64,000 bases of DNA from Prosthecochloris marina (lineage in GTDB: Bacteria > Bacteroidota > Chlorobiia > Chlorobiales > Chlorobiaceae), in contig NZ_PDNZ01000002.1 of the NCBI RefSeq assembly GCF_003182595.1, forward strand, positions 62,001 to 126,000, in the 5' to 3' direction. Every line of letters starts with the position of its first letter. Within the stretch, counting starts at the first letter, position 1. Positions 1 through 9,124 of the stretch are shown in pieces. The notes beneath the pieces are model-generated. The model did not search any database. It was not told where the DNA came from and was given only the letters and a program-made list of their open reading frames with translations. The position numbers and the translations under genes are program-made.

Positions 1-314
1 TTCTCGAAAACCTGCTTGTTCGCAACATCTCTCTTCCGCAGTCTGTAAAAGCTGCCATCGAAGCCAAGATCAATGCTGAACAGGAAGCCCAGAAAATGCA
101 GTTCGTCCTGCAAAAAGAAACGCAGGAAGCGGAAAGAAAACGTGTCGAGGCAAAGGGTATAGCCGACTATCAGCAAATACTTTCTCAGTCATTGACAGAA
201 AAACTGTTGAAATACGAGCAGATAAAAGCGCTTCAAAACCTGGTTAAATCAGACAACTCCAAAGTCATCATTATGGGAGACAGCAAAGGAGCCTCGGTAC
301 TGATAGGGCAATAA
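1..314 (+). CDS. SPFH/band-7 (prohibitin-like) membrane protein, 3' part only
   Basis: The coding frame enters at base 3 and ends with TAA at 312-314, so only about the last 103 residues are visible; the start lies upstream of the window. The visible part is a charged, Ala/Glu/Lys/Gln-rich helix (AAIEAKINAEQEAQ onward), followed by a region reading KGIADYQQIL and a tail VIIMGDSKG. This is the usual C-terminal half of prohibitin-like SPFH proteins, in which a coiled coil follows the membrane-proximal band-7 domain and drives ring oligomerisation. Function in the family is membrane microdomain or protease scaffolding; nothing here is more specific. A strong Rho-independent terminator follows at 423-459, so this gene probably ends its transcript. 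The family call rests on the helix alone, since the diagnostic band-7 domain is outside the window. Confidence 0.75.
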   Translation, partial: LENLLVRNISLPQSVKAAIEAKINAEQEAQKMQFVLQKETQEAERKRVEAKGIADYQQILSQSLTEKLLKYEQIKALQNLVKSDNSKVIIMGDSKGASVLIGQ

Positions 315-422
315 AGCCAACGTTATCGATCAGTCGTTTTCATTCGGCTGTCAAGAAGCGAAAAAACGGTTTTCAGGAGAAGAAATGCAGCTGAACTGTT
401 GATTTGTTCGGTTGCTGAACTG

Positions 423-459
423 CAGGTGTATTCCTATGTTGAATACACCTGTATTTTTT
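423..459 (+). terminator. Rho-independent terminator after the SPFH gene
   Basis: A perfect 11-bp inverted repeat, CAGGTGTATTC (423-433) and GAATACACCTG (441-451), with a 7-nt loop, is followed by TATTTTTT (452-459). It lies between the SPFH stop at 314 and the next gene. It also argues against upstream in-frame starts for the following gene, because a reading frame open from 412 would run through this hairpin. Confidence 0.9.
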
Positions 460-495
460 GGTTTCCGGCATGAAACGTCTTCCTACCAGTACTCC

Positions 496-1578
496 ATGAA
501 ACTTCTGGACAAATATATCGCCCGACAGTTCTTATCGACCTATGTTTTTGCTGCGATAAGTTTCACCGCACTGTTCATTCTTGTCAATCTCATTGAGAAC
601 ATAGGCCGTTTCATCGACAAGGGAATCGGTGCAGGAAAAGTGATCCTGTACTTCTGGAGTCTTGTACCTGAAACCATCTTGCTGATTTCGCCCTTGAGTA
701 CCTTACTCGCCTCACTGTATGTAACCGGACGGATGTCCGGAGCCAGTGAGCTATCCGCAATGAAAGCTGCCGGCATCAGCATGAAACAACTCCTCATGCC
801 CTTTTTCTTCACGGCATTGCTCATATCGACCCTCAATATCCTGAATGCAGGCTGGCTGCATCCAAAAGCAGCTGTGGAGAAAAATCGCTTTGAAATGGAA
901 TATTTCGACAAGAAATTCGAAGCGATTTCAGGAAACAAAAACCTGCATATCCTTGAATCGCGCAACAGGATTCTCTCCATAGGAGCACTCGATCCTCAAC
1001 AAGCCATCGGCTTTAATGTATCTCTCGAAACCTTTGACGGCCCGATACTCGTCAATCGTATCGATGCAAAAAAAATCTCCTATGACAAGACTCTTGACCG
1101 ATGGCTTTTTCATGAATCCAGCACGAGAATCTTCAATGAAAACGAGGTGCTTTTTCGGGAAAACCCGGGAAAAGACACCCTGAAACTCTCTCTTACAGCA
1201 TCTTCCCTCAGAGACCTCGGTATTCAGCCGGATGAAATGGATATCATTCAGCATTACCGCTACATCGAAGAAAAGCGGCAAGCAGGTTTTTCAAACCTGG
1301 GAAGGGTTGTTGTAAAATTTCACAGTAAAATGGCTCTTCCGATAGCATCCGTGATCATCATTCTTATCGGAGTTCCACTCTCCGCCCAAAAAAAACGTAG
1401 TGGACTTGCAGTTGAATTCGGCATCAGCCTTTTCATTGGATTCAGCTATCTCGCTATACAGAGGACATTTGCCATTGCCGGGTACCGCGCTTTGATGGAC
1501 CCGGTTCTCGCTGCATGGTTGCCGAACCTGCTTTTCCTTGGCATCGGCATCATCATTTACAAAACCGCAAACAAATAA
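496..1578 (+). CDS. lptG: LptF/LptG-family (YjgP/YjgQ) LPS export permease
   Basis: Predicted inner-membrane permease of 360 residues from the LptB2FG ABC transporter, which extracts lipopolysaccharide and passes it to the periplasmic bridge. The N-terminus MKLLDKYIARQF followed by a long hydrophobic segment (FAAISFTALFILVNL) is the typical LptG opening. A second membrane pair follows near residues 50-110, then a hydrophilic periplasmic domain of about 150 residues, then three C-terminal hydrophobic segments. The frame is open from 412, but ATG 496 is chosen because the family begins here and because 423-459 is a terminator. The SAM hydrolase gene begins 3 nt after the stop, so the two are probably co-transcribed. 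Assignment to LptG rather than LptF is by overall resemblance and is less certain than the family. Confidence 0.88.
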   Translation: MKLLDKYIARQFLSTYVFAAISFTALFILVNLIENIGRFIDKGIGAGKVILYFWSLVPETILLISPLSTLLASLYVTGRMSGASELSAMKAAGISMKQLLMPFFFTALLISTLNILNAGWLHPKAAVEKNRFEMEYFDKKFEAISGNKNLHILESRNRILSIGALDPQQAIGFNVSLETFDGPILVNRIDAKKISYDKTLDRWLFHESSTRIFNENEVLFRENPGKDTLKLSLTASSLRDLGIQPDEMDIIQHYRYIEEKRQAGFSNLGRVVVKFHSKMALPIASVIIILIGVPLSAQKKRSGLAVEFGISLFIGFSYLAIQRTFAIAGYRALMDPVLAAWLPNLLFLGIGIIIYKTANK

Positions 1579-1581
1579 GTC

Positions 1582-2406
1582 ATGCAACAGCCCAATCCCC
1601 TCATAGTTCTCATGACCGATTTCGGGCTTCAGGACCATTATGTCGGTGTGATGAAAGGAGTGATTGCCGGCATTTCCCCTCTTGCCAGGATTATAGACCT
1701 GACCCACGGCATTGCGCCCCAGAATATATTGCAGGGATCTTTACAACTCGGCTTATCCGCTCCCTACTTTCCTGACGGAACGGTTTTTGTAGCGGTCGTT
1801 GATCCCGGAGTCGGGACAAGCAGAAACGCTATCACGCTCGTGACCGAAAAACAAGTCTTCGTCGCACCCGACAACGGGTTGTTGAGTTCAGTCATGAATA
1901 TGCACAGAATCGATGCCTGTTACGCTATAACCAACCCGTCCTGCATGCTTGCCGTGCAAAGCACAACGTTTCACGGAAGAGATGTTTTTGCCCCTGCCGC
2001 CGCACACCTTTCCAACGGCATCGACCCGGCAACCCTTGGAAACAGTGTCAACCCCGAACACTGTGTTCGGATTCCGCTTCCTGAAAACAGCACGCCCGAC
2101 GGGGGACTCTCATGGCAGGGAAAAATTCTTTACGCCGATATCTACGGTAATCTCATAACCTCATTTACCGATGACCTACTCAGAAAAAAAGGGAAAAAAG
2201 CTGCCGGTATATATGTGAAAAACGGAAATTTTCTACCATTGCGGCGAACTTACGGGGAGGTAGCTGAAGGGGAACCATTGGTTTACAGAGGCAGCAGCGG
2301 GTTTCTTGAAATAGCGGTTCGAAACGCTAACGCCTCACAATCGCTTGGCCTGAAACCCGGTGATAACATCGAACTGAAACTTAAACCGGAAAATACACAA
2401 ACCTAA
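1582..2406 (+). CDS. SAM hydroxide adenosyltransferase (DUF62 / chlorinase-fluorinase family)
   Basis: A 274-residue protein of the S-adenosylmethionine chlorinase/fluorinase superfamily (DUF62). Ordinary bacterial members hydrolyse SAM to adenosine and methionine. Diagnostic stretches are the N-terminal [24 protein letters not shown], the VVDPGVGT segment and VAPDNGLLS; a β-barrel C-terminal domain follows from about residue 165. Nothing indicates true halogenase activity, and the setting (next to a cell-envelope gene) is generic. ATG 1582 lies 3 nt after the lptG stop. The stop TAA (2404-2406) shares bases with the stop of the convergent rpoD gene (TAG on the other strand, 2405-2403), so the two transcripts must overlap in their 3' ends. 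Confidence 0.9.
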   Translation: MQQPNPLIVLMTDFGLQDHYVGVMKGVIAGISPLARIIDLTHGIAPQNILQGSLQLGLSAPYFPDGTVFVAVVDPGVGTSRNAITLVTEKQVFVAPDNGLLSSVMNMHRIDACYAITNPSCMLAVQSTTFHGRDVFAPAAAHLSNGIDPATLGNSVNPEHCVRIPLPENSTPDGGLSWQGKILYADIYGNLITSFTDDLLRKKGKKAAGIYVKNGNFLPLRRTYGEVAEGEPLVYRGSSGFLEIAVRNANASQSLGLKPGDNIELKLKPENTQT

Positions 2407-3302
2407 CTGCCGATATACTCTTTAAGAACTTTACTGTACGCGGACTGGCGAAGCCTCCGGATAGCCTTCTCCTTGATCTGACGCACCCTTTCGCGGGTAA
2501 GCTTGAATTTCTCCCCGATCTCCTCAAGTGTAAGGGGATTTTCCATTCCTATACCAAAATAAGAACGGATAACATCGGCTTCACGTGGAGCGAGGACCGA
2601 GAGTGAACGTTCAACCTCGAGGGTCAGCGAGTCACGTGTCAGACCGTGATCGGGTTTGTGCCCGTCGTTCTGCAGAACATCGAGCAAACGGTTATCGTCT
2701 CCCTGTGCAAAAGGTGCATCCACGGATACATGACGACCGGCAATTTTCAGGGTATCGGCAACATCCTGGGAGTCCATATCGAGTAGATTTGCAAGCTCTT
2801 TCGTATTGGGATCCCTTTCATACTCCTGCTCAAGCTGACTGTAAGCCTTGCTGATCTTGTTGAGTGTTCCGACACGGTTCAGGGGGAGACGCACAATCCT
2901 CGATTGTTCGGCAAGAGCCTGAAGAATTGACTGGCGAATCCACCAGACCGCATAGGAAATGAACTTGAACCCCCTGGTTTCATCAAAACGTTTTGCCGCC
3001 TTGATGAGACCGAGATTTCCTTCGTTAATCAGATCCCCAAGCGTCAAGCCCTGGTTCTGGTATTGTTTGGCTACGGACACAACAAAACGAAGGTTTCCCT
3101 TGATAAGCTTGTCCAATGCACGCTTTGCGCGTTTGTATTCCGGCGTATCGACAGGCATGTCATAGCCTTCCTTGATCGCCTTGGTAAGCTTCACCTCATC
3201 TTCCGCTGTTAGAAGCTCATATTTTCCGATCTCCTGTAAATAACGATCAAGAGAAAGACTCTCACGATTGGTGATTTGTTTGCTTATTTTCAGTTGCCTC
3301 AT
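2403..3302 (-). CDS. rpoD: Principal RNA polymerase sigma factor (sigma-70, short Bacteroidota/Chlorobi type)
   Basis: A 299-residue housekeeping sigma factor. It lacks region 1.1 and the long non-conserved insertion, as is usual for Bacteroidota and Chlorobi principal sigmas. Region 1.2 is [14 protein letters not shown]; region 2 contains [48 protein letters not shown] and the -10-binding helix; region 3 begins RIVRLPLNR; region 4 contains the [26 protein letters not shown]. The frame is open to a GTG at 3308, but ATG 3302 is preferred: it gives the conserved MRQLKI start and sits 7 nt after GGAG. The 3' end overlaps the stop of the convergent SAM hydrolase gene. Upstream, 3313-3327 is a tandem CGTATTA repeat of unknown meaning. 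Confidence 0.96.
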   Translation of the reverse strand: MRQLKISKQITNRESLSLDRYLQEIGKYELLTAEDEVKLTKAIKEGYDMPVDTPEYKRAKRALDKLIKGNLRFVVSVAKQYQNQGLTLGDLINEGNLGLIKAAKRFDETRGFKFISYAVWWIRQSILQALAEQSRIVRLPLNRVGTLNKISKAYSQLEQEYERDPNTKELANLLDMDSQDVADTLKIAGRHVSVDAPFAQGDDNRLLDVLQNDGHKPDHGLTRDSLTLEVERSLSVLAPREADVIRSYFGIGMENPLTLEEIGEKFKLTRERVRQIKEKAIRRLRQSAYSKVLKEYIGS

Positions 3303-3415
3303 TGACACTCTCCGTATTACGTATTACTTGGAACAACCTGTATACGTTCTGAATGACCGTTTCGTATCACATTTTCCTCATGGTAGAGGCCCCGTCACAC
3401 CTGCAGTCATGAAAC

Positions 3416-3444
3416 AAAAAAAGTGACTACCTCGTGTCAGTCAC
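3416..3444 (-). terminator. Rho-independent terminator overlapping the valS stop codon
   Basis: On the minus strand GTGACT (3444-3439) pairs with AGTCAC (3428-3423) across a 10-nt loop, followed by seven T (3422-3416). The valS stop TGA (3439-3437) runs from the 5' arm of the stem into the loop, so translation termination and hairpin formation are physically coupled. The stem is only 6 bp, but its position and U-tract are right. Confidence 0.75.
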
Positions 3445-6136
3445 ACAGAACATTAAGGTTTGCCTGAAGTTTTTCGAGATTACTTTTCGCCTCACCCAAC
3501 TTTCTCTGTTCACCCTCGATCACCTCTGCAGGAGCGTTATCGACAAAGCCCTTGTTAGAAAGCTTTTTCTCCATTCGTTTCACGTAAGAAGAAACATTCT
3601 CCAGTTCTTTTTCGAGACGAGCAATCTCTTTATCAAACGAAATTAACCCTTCGAGAGGCATAAAAAGTTCATCACCATCGATAACGGAACTCGCAGAATG
3701 AGGCGGTCGTAAACCACCTTCGGATACATCGACGCTGCATCCCGTCATCTGCGTCAGAATATGTGCGTTGGCAGCAAATGTTCTCCTTGCGCTCTCATCG
3801 GGCGAGCTGATGATGAGACTTGCCTTCATATCATGAGGAACACCGAAAACCGCACGAAGGCTACGCGCCTCTGAAACAACCTTCTGGACAGATGCAAAGC
3901 TGTGCACCTTTTCATCGCCGGTCCAGTACTCATCCGATTGCGGCATGGCGGATAAAGCAATGCTTTCAGTGGTTTGCCGCTGGAGAATATGATGCCAAAT
4001 CTCTTCAGTGATGAAAGGCATGACCGGATGAAGTGCTTTCAGAACCCCTTCGAGCAGATAAACCGCAAGGGAGACTGCATGCCGCTTTCTCGACTTATCG
4101 GTCTCTTCGGCCAGCTCGATTTTCAGCGTTTCAAGGTACCAGTCACAGTAATCACTGCGGAAAAAATCATAGACAATTCTGGTAATATCGTTCATCCTGA
4201 ACTGCGCAAACGCCTTGTGGTAGGAACTGAGCATCTCATGATAACGCCCGAGTATCCAGCGCTGAGCATCGGATAACGAACCGGGATCCGGTGTAAAACG
4301 CAGGTACGCCTCAGCAAACTCATCGATTGAATCGAAAACTTTTTCACGCTGCATGAAAACGAGACGCGATGCATTCCAGATCTTGGTGGCGAAGTTTCTA
4401 CCGAACTCGCACTTTTCCTCACCGAACAATACATCCTGCCCAAGAGGAGCTATATAGACAATGGTGAAGCGGAGTGCATCTGTTCCATAGGCATCCATCA
4501 CCTTCAGAGGATCCGGCGAATTGCCGAGAGACTTGGAAAGTTTCCTGCCTTTCATGTCTCTGATGATACTGGTAAAGTAAACATCCCTGAAAGGCACCTC
4601 ATGCTTGAAATACAGGCCAGCCATGATCATTCTGGCAACCCAGAAAAAAATGATATCCGGAGCGGTCACCAACGTCTCTGTCGGATAAAAAGCCCGAAGG
4701 TCTTCATTGTCATCATGCTCTCCAGTCCAGCCCAAGGTGGTCAGCGGCCAAAGCCATGAAGAAAACCATGTATCAAGCACATCTTCATCCTGGATCAACT
4801 TGTCGGTCCCTGCCAGATGACAGGCCTCTTCATAAGACTCCGCAACCCAGATTTTTCCATCCTCATCATACCATGCCGGAATCCTGTGCCCCCACCAGAG
4901 CTGCCGGGATATACACCAATCACGGATGTTTTCCATCCAGTGACGGTAGGTGCTGATCCAGTGTGATGGATGAAAACGTATCTTGCCTTCGTTGACAACT
5001 TGTAACGCTTTTTCGGCAAGGGGCTTCATCTTGACGAACCACTGCTCGGAAAGATAAGGCTCAACCACAACGTCAGCTCTTTCGGAATACCCTACATTGT
5101 GCTCATACTCTTCGACCTTTACAAGATTACCCCTCTTCTCGAGGTCTTCAATAATTTTTTCCCTGGCATCAAACCGGTCAAGACCCGCATAACCAAAGTC
5201 ATCGACCATCTTTCCATCCCTACCGACAACACTGAGGATCGGCAGGTTATGCCGGCCGGCAACCTCAAAGTCATTGGGATCGTGTGCCGGGGTTATTTTA
5301 AGCGCGCCTGTCCCGAACTCCTTATCGACATAATCATCGGCAATGACCGGAACGTGCCGGCCAGCAACAGGAACGATCGCCAGTTCTCCGATCAAATCGG
5401 CGTAACGGGTATCGTCGGGGTTGACAGCTATGGCGACATCTGCAAGAATGGTTTCAGGCCTTACGGTTGCAACAGTGATATACTCTCCAGGCCGTTTGGC
5501 AAGCTGGTATCGAACATAGACAAGCTTATCCTTCCTCGGCTTCATGATCACTTCTTCGTCGGAAAGAGCAGTCTGGGAAACCGGACACCAGTTGATGATG
5601 CGCTTGCCGCGATAGATCAAACCATCCCGATACAGGGTAACGAAGGTGTGCCGAACAGCCTTGGAAGCACTTTCATCCATGGTAAAAAGGTTCCGGCGCC
5701 AGTCACATGAAATACCGAGCTTGCGAAGCTGTTTGAGAATCAGCCCACCGTACACATCCCTCCATTTCCAGACATGCTCGAGAAATTCTTTGCGTCCGAG
5801 GTCGTAACGCGAAATGTCTTTTTCACGGAGCTTTCTTTCCACCACAGTCTGGGTAGCGATACCGGCATGATCCGTACCTGGAAGCCATAGTGCTTCTTTT
5901 CCGGACATGCGCTGATACCGGATAAAAATATCTTGGAGAGTATGATTCAGGACATGACCGAGTGTAAGACTCCCGGTGACGTTCGGAGGCGGCATGAGCA
6001 CTGTATAGGGCACCTTGCCCTCATCGAGAACCCTGAAGCTTTCCGCATCAAAAATGCCTTCGCTTTCCCAGTGGGCGCTGCTCCAGCGGCGCTCCACCTC
6101 ATGATGGTTATACGTTTTTTCGAGATTTGCACTCAT
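3437..6136 (-). CDS. valS: Valyl-tRNA synthetase
   Basis: Class I synthetase of 899 residues that charges tRNA-Val and edits mischarged threonine. Visible hallmarks are the HIGH-type signature GHVLN (residues 60-64) within [14 protein letters not shown], the CP1 editing domain with [12 protein letters not shown] near residue 224, the [15 protein letters not shown] block near 406-420, and the KMSKS-type loop KLSKS at 532-536. An anticodon-binding domain follows, and the last 65 residues are the Glu/Lys-rich coiled-coil arm typical of ValRS. The start ATG at 6136 gives [10 protein letters not shown]; no strong ribosome site is visible. A terminator overlaps the stop. clpP lies 110 nt upstream on the same strand, so read-through from clpP is possible. 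Confidence 0.98.
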   Translation of the reverse strand: MSANLEKTYNHHEVERRWSSAHWESEGIFDAESFRVLDEGKVPYTVLMPPPNVTGSLTLGHVLNHTLQDIFIRYQRMSGKEALWLPGTDHAGIATQTVVERKLREKDISRYDLGRKEFLEHVWKWRDVYGGLILKQLRKLGISCDWRRNLFTMDESASKAVRHTFVTLYRDGLIYRGKRIINWCPVSQTALSDEEVIMKPRKDKLVYVRYQLAKRPGEYITVATVRPETILADVAIAVNPDDTRYADLIGELAIVPVAGRHVPVIADDYVDKEFGTGALKITPAHDPNDFEVAGRHNLPILSVVGRDGKMVDDFGYAGLDRFDAREKIIEDLEKRGNLVKVEEYEHNVGYSERADVVVEPYLSEQWFVKMKPLAEKALQVVNEGKIRFHPSHWISTYRHWMENIRDWCISRQLWWGHRIPAWYDEDGKIWVAESYEEACHLAGTDKLIQDEDVLDTWFSSWLWPLTTLGWTGEHDDNEDLRAFYPTETLVTAPDIIFFWVARMIMAGLYFKHEVPFRDVYFTSIIRDMKGRKLSKSLGNSPDPLKVMDAYGTDALRFTIVYIAPLGQDVLFGEEKCEFGRNFATKIWNASRLVFMQREKVFDSIDEFAEAYLRFTPDPGSLSDAQRWILGRYHEMLSSYHKAFAQFRMNDITRIVYDFFRSDYCDWYLETLKIELAEETDKSRKRHAVSLAVYLLEGVLKALHPVMPFITEEIWHHILQRQTTESIALSAMPQSDEYWTGDEKVHSFASVQKVVSEARSLRAVFGVPHDMKASLIISSPDESARRTFAANAHILTQMTGCSVDVSEGGLRPPHSASSVIDGDELFMPLEGLISFDKEIARLEKELENVSSYVKRMEKKLSNKGFVDNAPAEVIEGEQRKLGEAKSNLEKLQANLNVLCD

Positions 6137-6246
6137 TACCGATTACTTCGATGTCTTTTGCATATTTTTGACGAACCGTACGTCGATCGCCAAAACAGCT
6201 TTTGCTATGCCTATAAATACCTGGATGCCGGTGTTTTTCACCGCCT

Positions 6247-6924
6247 TTATTTTTCTTTTTCCAAAGCCGGACGATGATCGAAAATCTGATCGATGATACC
6301 ATATGCCTTGGCTTCCCCTGCATTCATCCAGCGATCCCGCTCGGAATCTTCTCTGATTTTCTCAACACTCTGTCCAGAGTGCGAGGCAAGGATCTCTTCA
6401 AGGAGTTTGCGGATTTTTTCGATTTCACGTGCCTGGATCAGGATATCGGTTTCCTGACCCTGAACTCCACCTGAAGGTTGGTGAATCATGATCCTTGAAT
6501 GCGGCAAAGAGGCTCTTTTGCCTTTTGCTCCGCAGGCAAGAAGGAAAGCCCCCATACTTGCAGCCATGCCAACACAGACGGTGGAAACTTCAGAACGGAT
6601 ATATTGAATGGTATCATAAACTCCCAGCCCCGCAGAAACACTGCCACCGGGTGAATTGATATAAACAAAGATATCACGCTCCGGATCCTCCGACTCAAGG
6701 AAAAGCAGCTGAGCCATGAGAAGGCTCGCAACATGATCGTCGATGGGAGTCCCCAAAAAAATGATACGCTCTCTGAGAAGCCTCGAGAAAATATCAAAGG
6801 CTCTTTCACCACGACCCGATGTTTCTATAACCATTGGAACAAGGCTGTTGTTAATCCCCTGCTCAATCGCGCCCGAATACATTTTTTTTGCCTGACGCTC
6901 AAACCCGAAATTAAAATTAGCCAT
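6247..6924 (-). CDS. clpP: ATP-dependent Clp protease proteolytic subunit
   Basis: A 225-residue serine peptidase that forms the tetradecameric ClpP chamber and degrades substrates fed by ClpX or ClpA-type unfoldases. The catalytic triad is visible: Ser123 in MAASMGAF, His148 in SRIMIHQP and Asp197 in ERDRW. The handle and oligomerisation segments ([25 protein letters not shown]) are intact. The mature domain begins around residue 28 (SLVPMVIE), so about 27 N-terminal residues resemble the propeptide of other ClpPs. The start ATG 6924 follows a purine-rich stretch with GGGAG about 11 nt upstream. It is the first minus-strand gene left of the long 6925-7462 intergenic region, which presumably carries its promoter. 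Confidence 0.97.
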   Translation of the reverse strand: MANFNFGFERQAKKMYSGAIEQGINNSLVPMVIETSGRGERAFDIFSRLLRERIIFLGTPIDDHVASLLMAQLLFLESEDPERDIFVYINSPGGSVSAGLGVYDTIQYIRSEVSTVCVGMAASMGAFLLACGAKGKRASLPHSRIMIHQPSGGVQGQETDILIQAREIEKIRKLLEEILASHSGQSVEKIREDSERDRWMNAGEAKAYGIIDQIFDHRPALEKEK

Positions 6925-7140
6925 ATAACTTCTTTCTCCCTTTCAGCTGATATTTTTCTATTAAACCCTGCTACTCACACTAACGATAACAACTCTGAAC
7001 GGGACACATCCGTTTCGATCTTTTTCAGATTTATCCCGCGGCAAATCATGATGTGTCTCAATAACCGCATGAAAATAAACTCATAACAAACAATCTTCAA
7101 GAACCTGACATACATTTCCAGACGCAAATACAAAAAAAAC

Positions 7141-7320
7141 GCTGTAAAAAAACAAGCCTTGAAATTTTTAAAATAACCCCCGGTATAAACAATACAAGAG
7201 CATGACCTTGATTTTACGAAAAAAACTGCCTATTTCTAAATCAAGCGCTTTTTTACAGCACAGAACGGAAAGCCTGTAGACGCTTGACCGACAATGTCGG
7301 AAATATGCATTTCCTTTTTT
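7141..7320 (+). ncRNA. Candidate structured small RNA or leader with competing stems, ending in a terminator
   Basis: The plus strand shows a nested set of inverted repeats. GCTGTAAAAAA (7141-7151) matches TTTTTTACAGC (7249-7259). CTTGATTT (7207-7214) matches AAATCAAG (7238-7245). TCAAGCG (7241-7247) matches CGCTTGA (7281-7287), so the second and third stems compete for the same bases. CCGAC-AAT-GTCGG (7288-7300) follows and shares two G with the terminator at 7299-7320. There is a weak promoter candidate TTGAAA (7159-7164) and TATAAA (7184-7189), 19 nt apart. No plus-strand gene lies upstream, so the terminator must end a short transcript or act on thyX, 142 nt downstream. No known RNA family was recognised. 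Confidence 0.4.
7299..7320 (+). terminator. Rho-independent terminator in the clpP-thyX gap
   Basis: GGAAAT (7299-7304), loop ATGC, ATTTCC (7309-7314), then six T (7315-7320). The stem is short and AU-rich but perfect. It points towards thyX, although no protein gene precedes it on this strand. Confidence 0.6.
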
Positions 7321-7462
7321 AACTTGGGGTCACATCATCACGTTGTTTTGCGCTTTGACAAGCTTGTTGAACGGATAAAAATGTTTTTGAACTCACAGCA
7401 CAACACTTGATAAAGGCGTTCTTGTTCGATTTATCTCCTGTCACTCTTTTCAACACATCACA

Positions 7463-8113
7463 ATGAACGTTCGTCTGATTGCCATAACAAATCCTCTCAT
7501 TGAAATACAGGACGAAAAACTTAATCCGGAAGGCCTGATAGCATACTGCGCAAGAGTTTCAAGCCCGCATCAGGAAACCCCCGATTACGAAAATCTGCTT
7601 GCATATTGTATCAAAAACCGCCATTGGAGCATCTTTGAAATGGTTGACATGACGGTTGAAATTGTAACGTCCAGGGCAATATCTCCACAGATTTTGCGAC
7701 ATCGCAGCTTCGTGTTTCAGGAATTTTCTCAGCGCTATGCAAAAGTTCAGAGTTTTGAGACTTACACCCCGAGAAGACAGGACGTGAAAAACCGGCAGCA
7801 CTCGATCAATGATCTTGACCCGTCAACAATGAGCTGGTTTTCCGATGCACAGGAGGAAATTCGCGCTCTTTGCGTAAAAAAGTATAACGACGCACTGGAA
7901 AAAGGTATCGCCAGAGAGTGCGCGAGAATGCTACTGCCACTGAACACACAAACGAAGCTTTACATGAAGGGATCGGTCAGGAGCTGGATTCACTACATAG
8001 AGGTCCGAACGGATACTTCTACGCAGAAAGAGCATCGAGATATTGCCGAAGCCGTCAAGGACATATTCACCGACCAGTTTCCGGTTACCGCATCTGCTCT
8101 GGGCTGGACCTAA
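7463..8113 (+). CDS. thyX: Flavin-dependent thymidylate synthase
   Basis: A 216-residue FAD- and NADPH-dependent enzyme that methylates dUMP to dTMP using methylenetetrahydrofolate. The ThyX signature RHR-x7-S is present: RHR at residues 79-81 and Ser89 in [11 protein letters not shown], followed by QRY. The C-terminal substrate-binding Arg region is [13 protein letters not shown]. The length is normal. ATG 7463 is used although no Shine-Dalgarno sequence is visible. No thyA-type gene is seen in the window. The stop (8111-8113) overlaps that of convergent accD (8112-8110), the same arrangement as at 2403-2406. Confidence 0.97.
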   Translation: MNVRLIAITNPLIEIQDEKLNPEGLIAYCARVSSPHQETPDYENLLAYCIKNRHWSIFEMVDMTVEIVTSRAISPQILRHRSFVFQEFSQRYAKVQSFETYTPRRQDVKNRQHSINDLDPSTMSWFSDAQEEIRALCVKKYNDALEKGIARECARMLLPLNTQTKLYMKGSVRSWIHYIEVRTDTSTQKEHRDIAEAVKDIFTDQFPVTASALGWT

Positions 8114-8949
8114 GCCGCAAAATGATCGAGAAGCTGTGAAATACGGCCCTTGAGATCTCTTCGGTGCACGATCATATCAAGAAAGCCGTGCTCAAGCAGA
8201 AATTCCGCCCTTTGAAAACCCTCCGGGAGATCACGTTTTATAGTATCCTTGATAACCCTTGGACCCGCAAACCCGATAAGTGCTTTGGGCTCACTGATGT
8301 TAACGTCTCCAAGCATGGCATAGGACGCACTCGTCCCCCCCATGGTTGGATCGGTCATGAGAGAGATGTAAGGAATGTTCCTCTCTTGAAGCCGAAAAAG
8401 CCTTGCGGAAGTTTTGGCCATCTGCATAAGGCTGAACGCTCCTTCCATCATGCGAGCTCCGCCTGATTGTGAAACAATGATGAGTGGTGCGTCGAGTTCA
8501 ATGCTTTTATCGACTGCTTGTGCGATTTTTTCGCCGACAACAGATCCCATAGATCCCCCTATAAATCCGAAATCCATTGCCGAAATCACAGCCTGATGAC
8601 CACCTATTGTCCCTACCGCATTCCTGCAGGCTTCTGTTTTACCGCTCTTCTCGATGGCATCCGACACCCTGTTGGGATACTTCTTCGTATCGGAAAAAAC
8701 AAGCGGATCGGCAGCTCGCAAGGAAGCACTGAATTCCTCATACTTTTTCTCGTCGAAAAGAAGCGAAAAATATTTGCCAGGTGATATTCTGAAATGGTGT
8801 CCGCATTCACAACATGTATAAAGATTGTCTTCCACCTGTTTCTTGTGGAGAGCAGCTCCACAGCTATCGCATTTTCGCCAGAGACCTTCCGGAATATCTC
8901 GTCTGTCTTTGGTGCGTATCGAAGGTTTTGCCCGTTTAAACCAGACCAT
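8110..8949 (-). CDS. accD: Acetyl-CoA carboxylase carboxyltransferase subunit beta
   Basis: A 279-residue beta subunit of the carboxyltransferase, which with AccA moves the carboxyl group from biotin to acetyl-CoA in the first step of fatty-acid synthesis. The N-terminal zinc ribbon has Cys27, Cys30, Cys46 (or Cys47) and Cys49 (KCDSCG ... TCCECG). The carboxyltransferase core shows the family blocks [29 protein letters not shown] and GFAGPRVI. The gene stands alone here, without accA, as is common. The leader (8950-9000) contains TATAAT on the minus strand (8973-8968), a possible -10 element without a good -35. Confidence 0.97.
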   Translation of the reverse strand: MVWFKRAKPSIRTKDRRDIPEGLWRKCDSCGAALHKKQVEDNLYTCCECGHHFRISPGKYFSLLFDEKKYEEFSASLRAADPLVFSDTKKYPNRVSDAIEKSGKTEACRNAVGTIGGHQAVISAMDFGFIGGSMGSVVGEKIAQAVDKSIELDAPLIIVSQSGGARMMEGAFSLMQMAKTSARLFRLQERNIPYISLMTDPTMGGTSASYAMLGDVNISEPKALIGFAGPRVIKDTIKRDLPEGFQRAEFLLEHGFLDMIVHRRDLKGRISQLLDHFAA

Positions 8950-9124
8950 TTTTAATTATTCATAAAGATTATACATTACACTCATTACACTGAATTGAGC
9001 GACTCGTTCTGTTACCTAGAAAAAAGAACCGACGCGGCATTCATCCGCAAATGCTCTTGCCTGGATTTACAGTGAAGATATGAAGTCACCCTGAGAACTC
9101 AAAACAACCCTCTGGAGTCATCAA

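Larger units (their letters stand above)
6925..7462. other. Divergent intergenic region between clpP and thyX, AT-rich with nested inverted repeats
   Basis: 538 bp without a convincing protein gene. The right half (7141-7320) holds several inverted repeats and a terminator, listed separately. The left part (6925-7140) is AT-rich and presumably contains the clpP promoter, but no box is convincing. The stretch 7321-7462 leads into thyX and contains no clear Shine-Dalgarno sequence. Confidence 0.7.

Noticed and set aside
5099..5710. 203-codon plus-strand frame opposite valS
   Set aside because: Lies wholly within valS on the other strand and has no recognisable domain.
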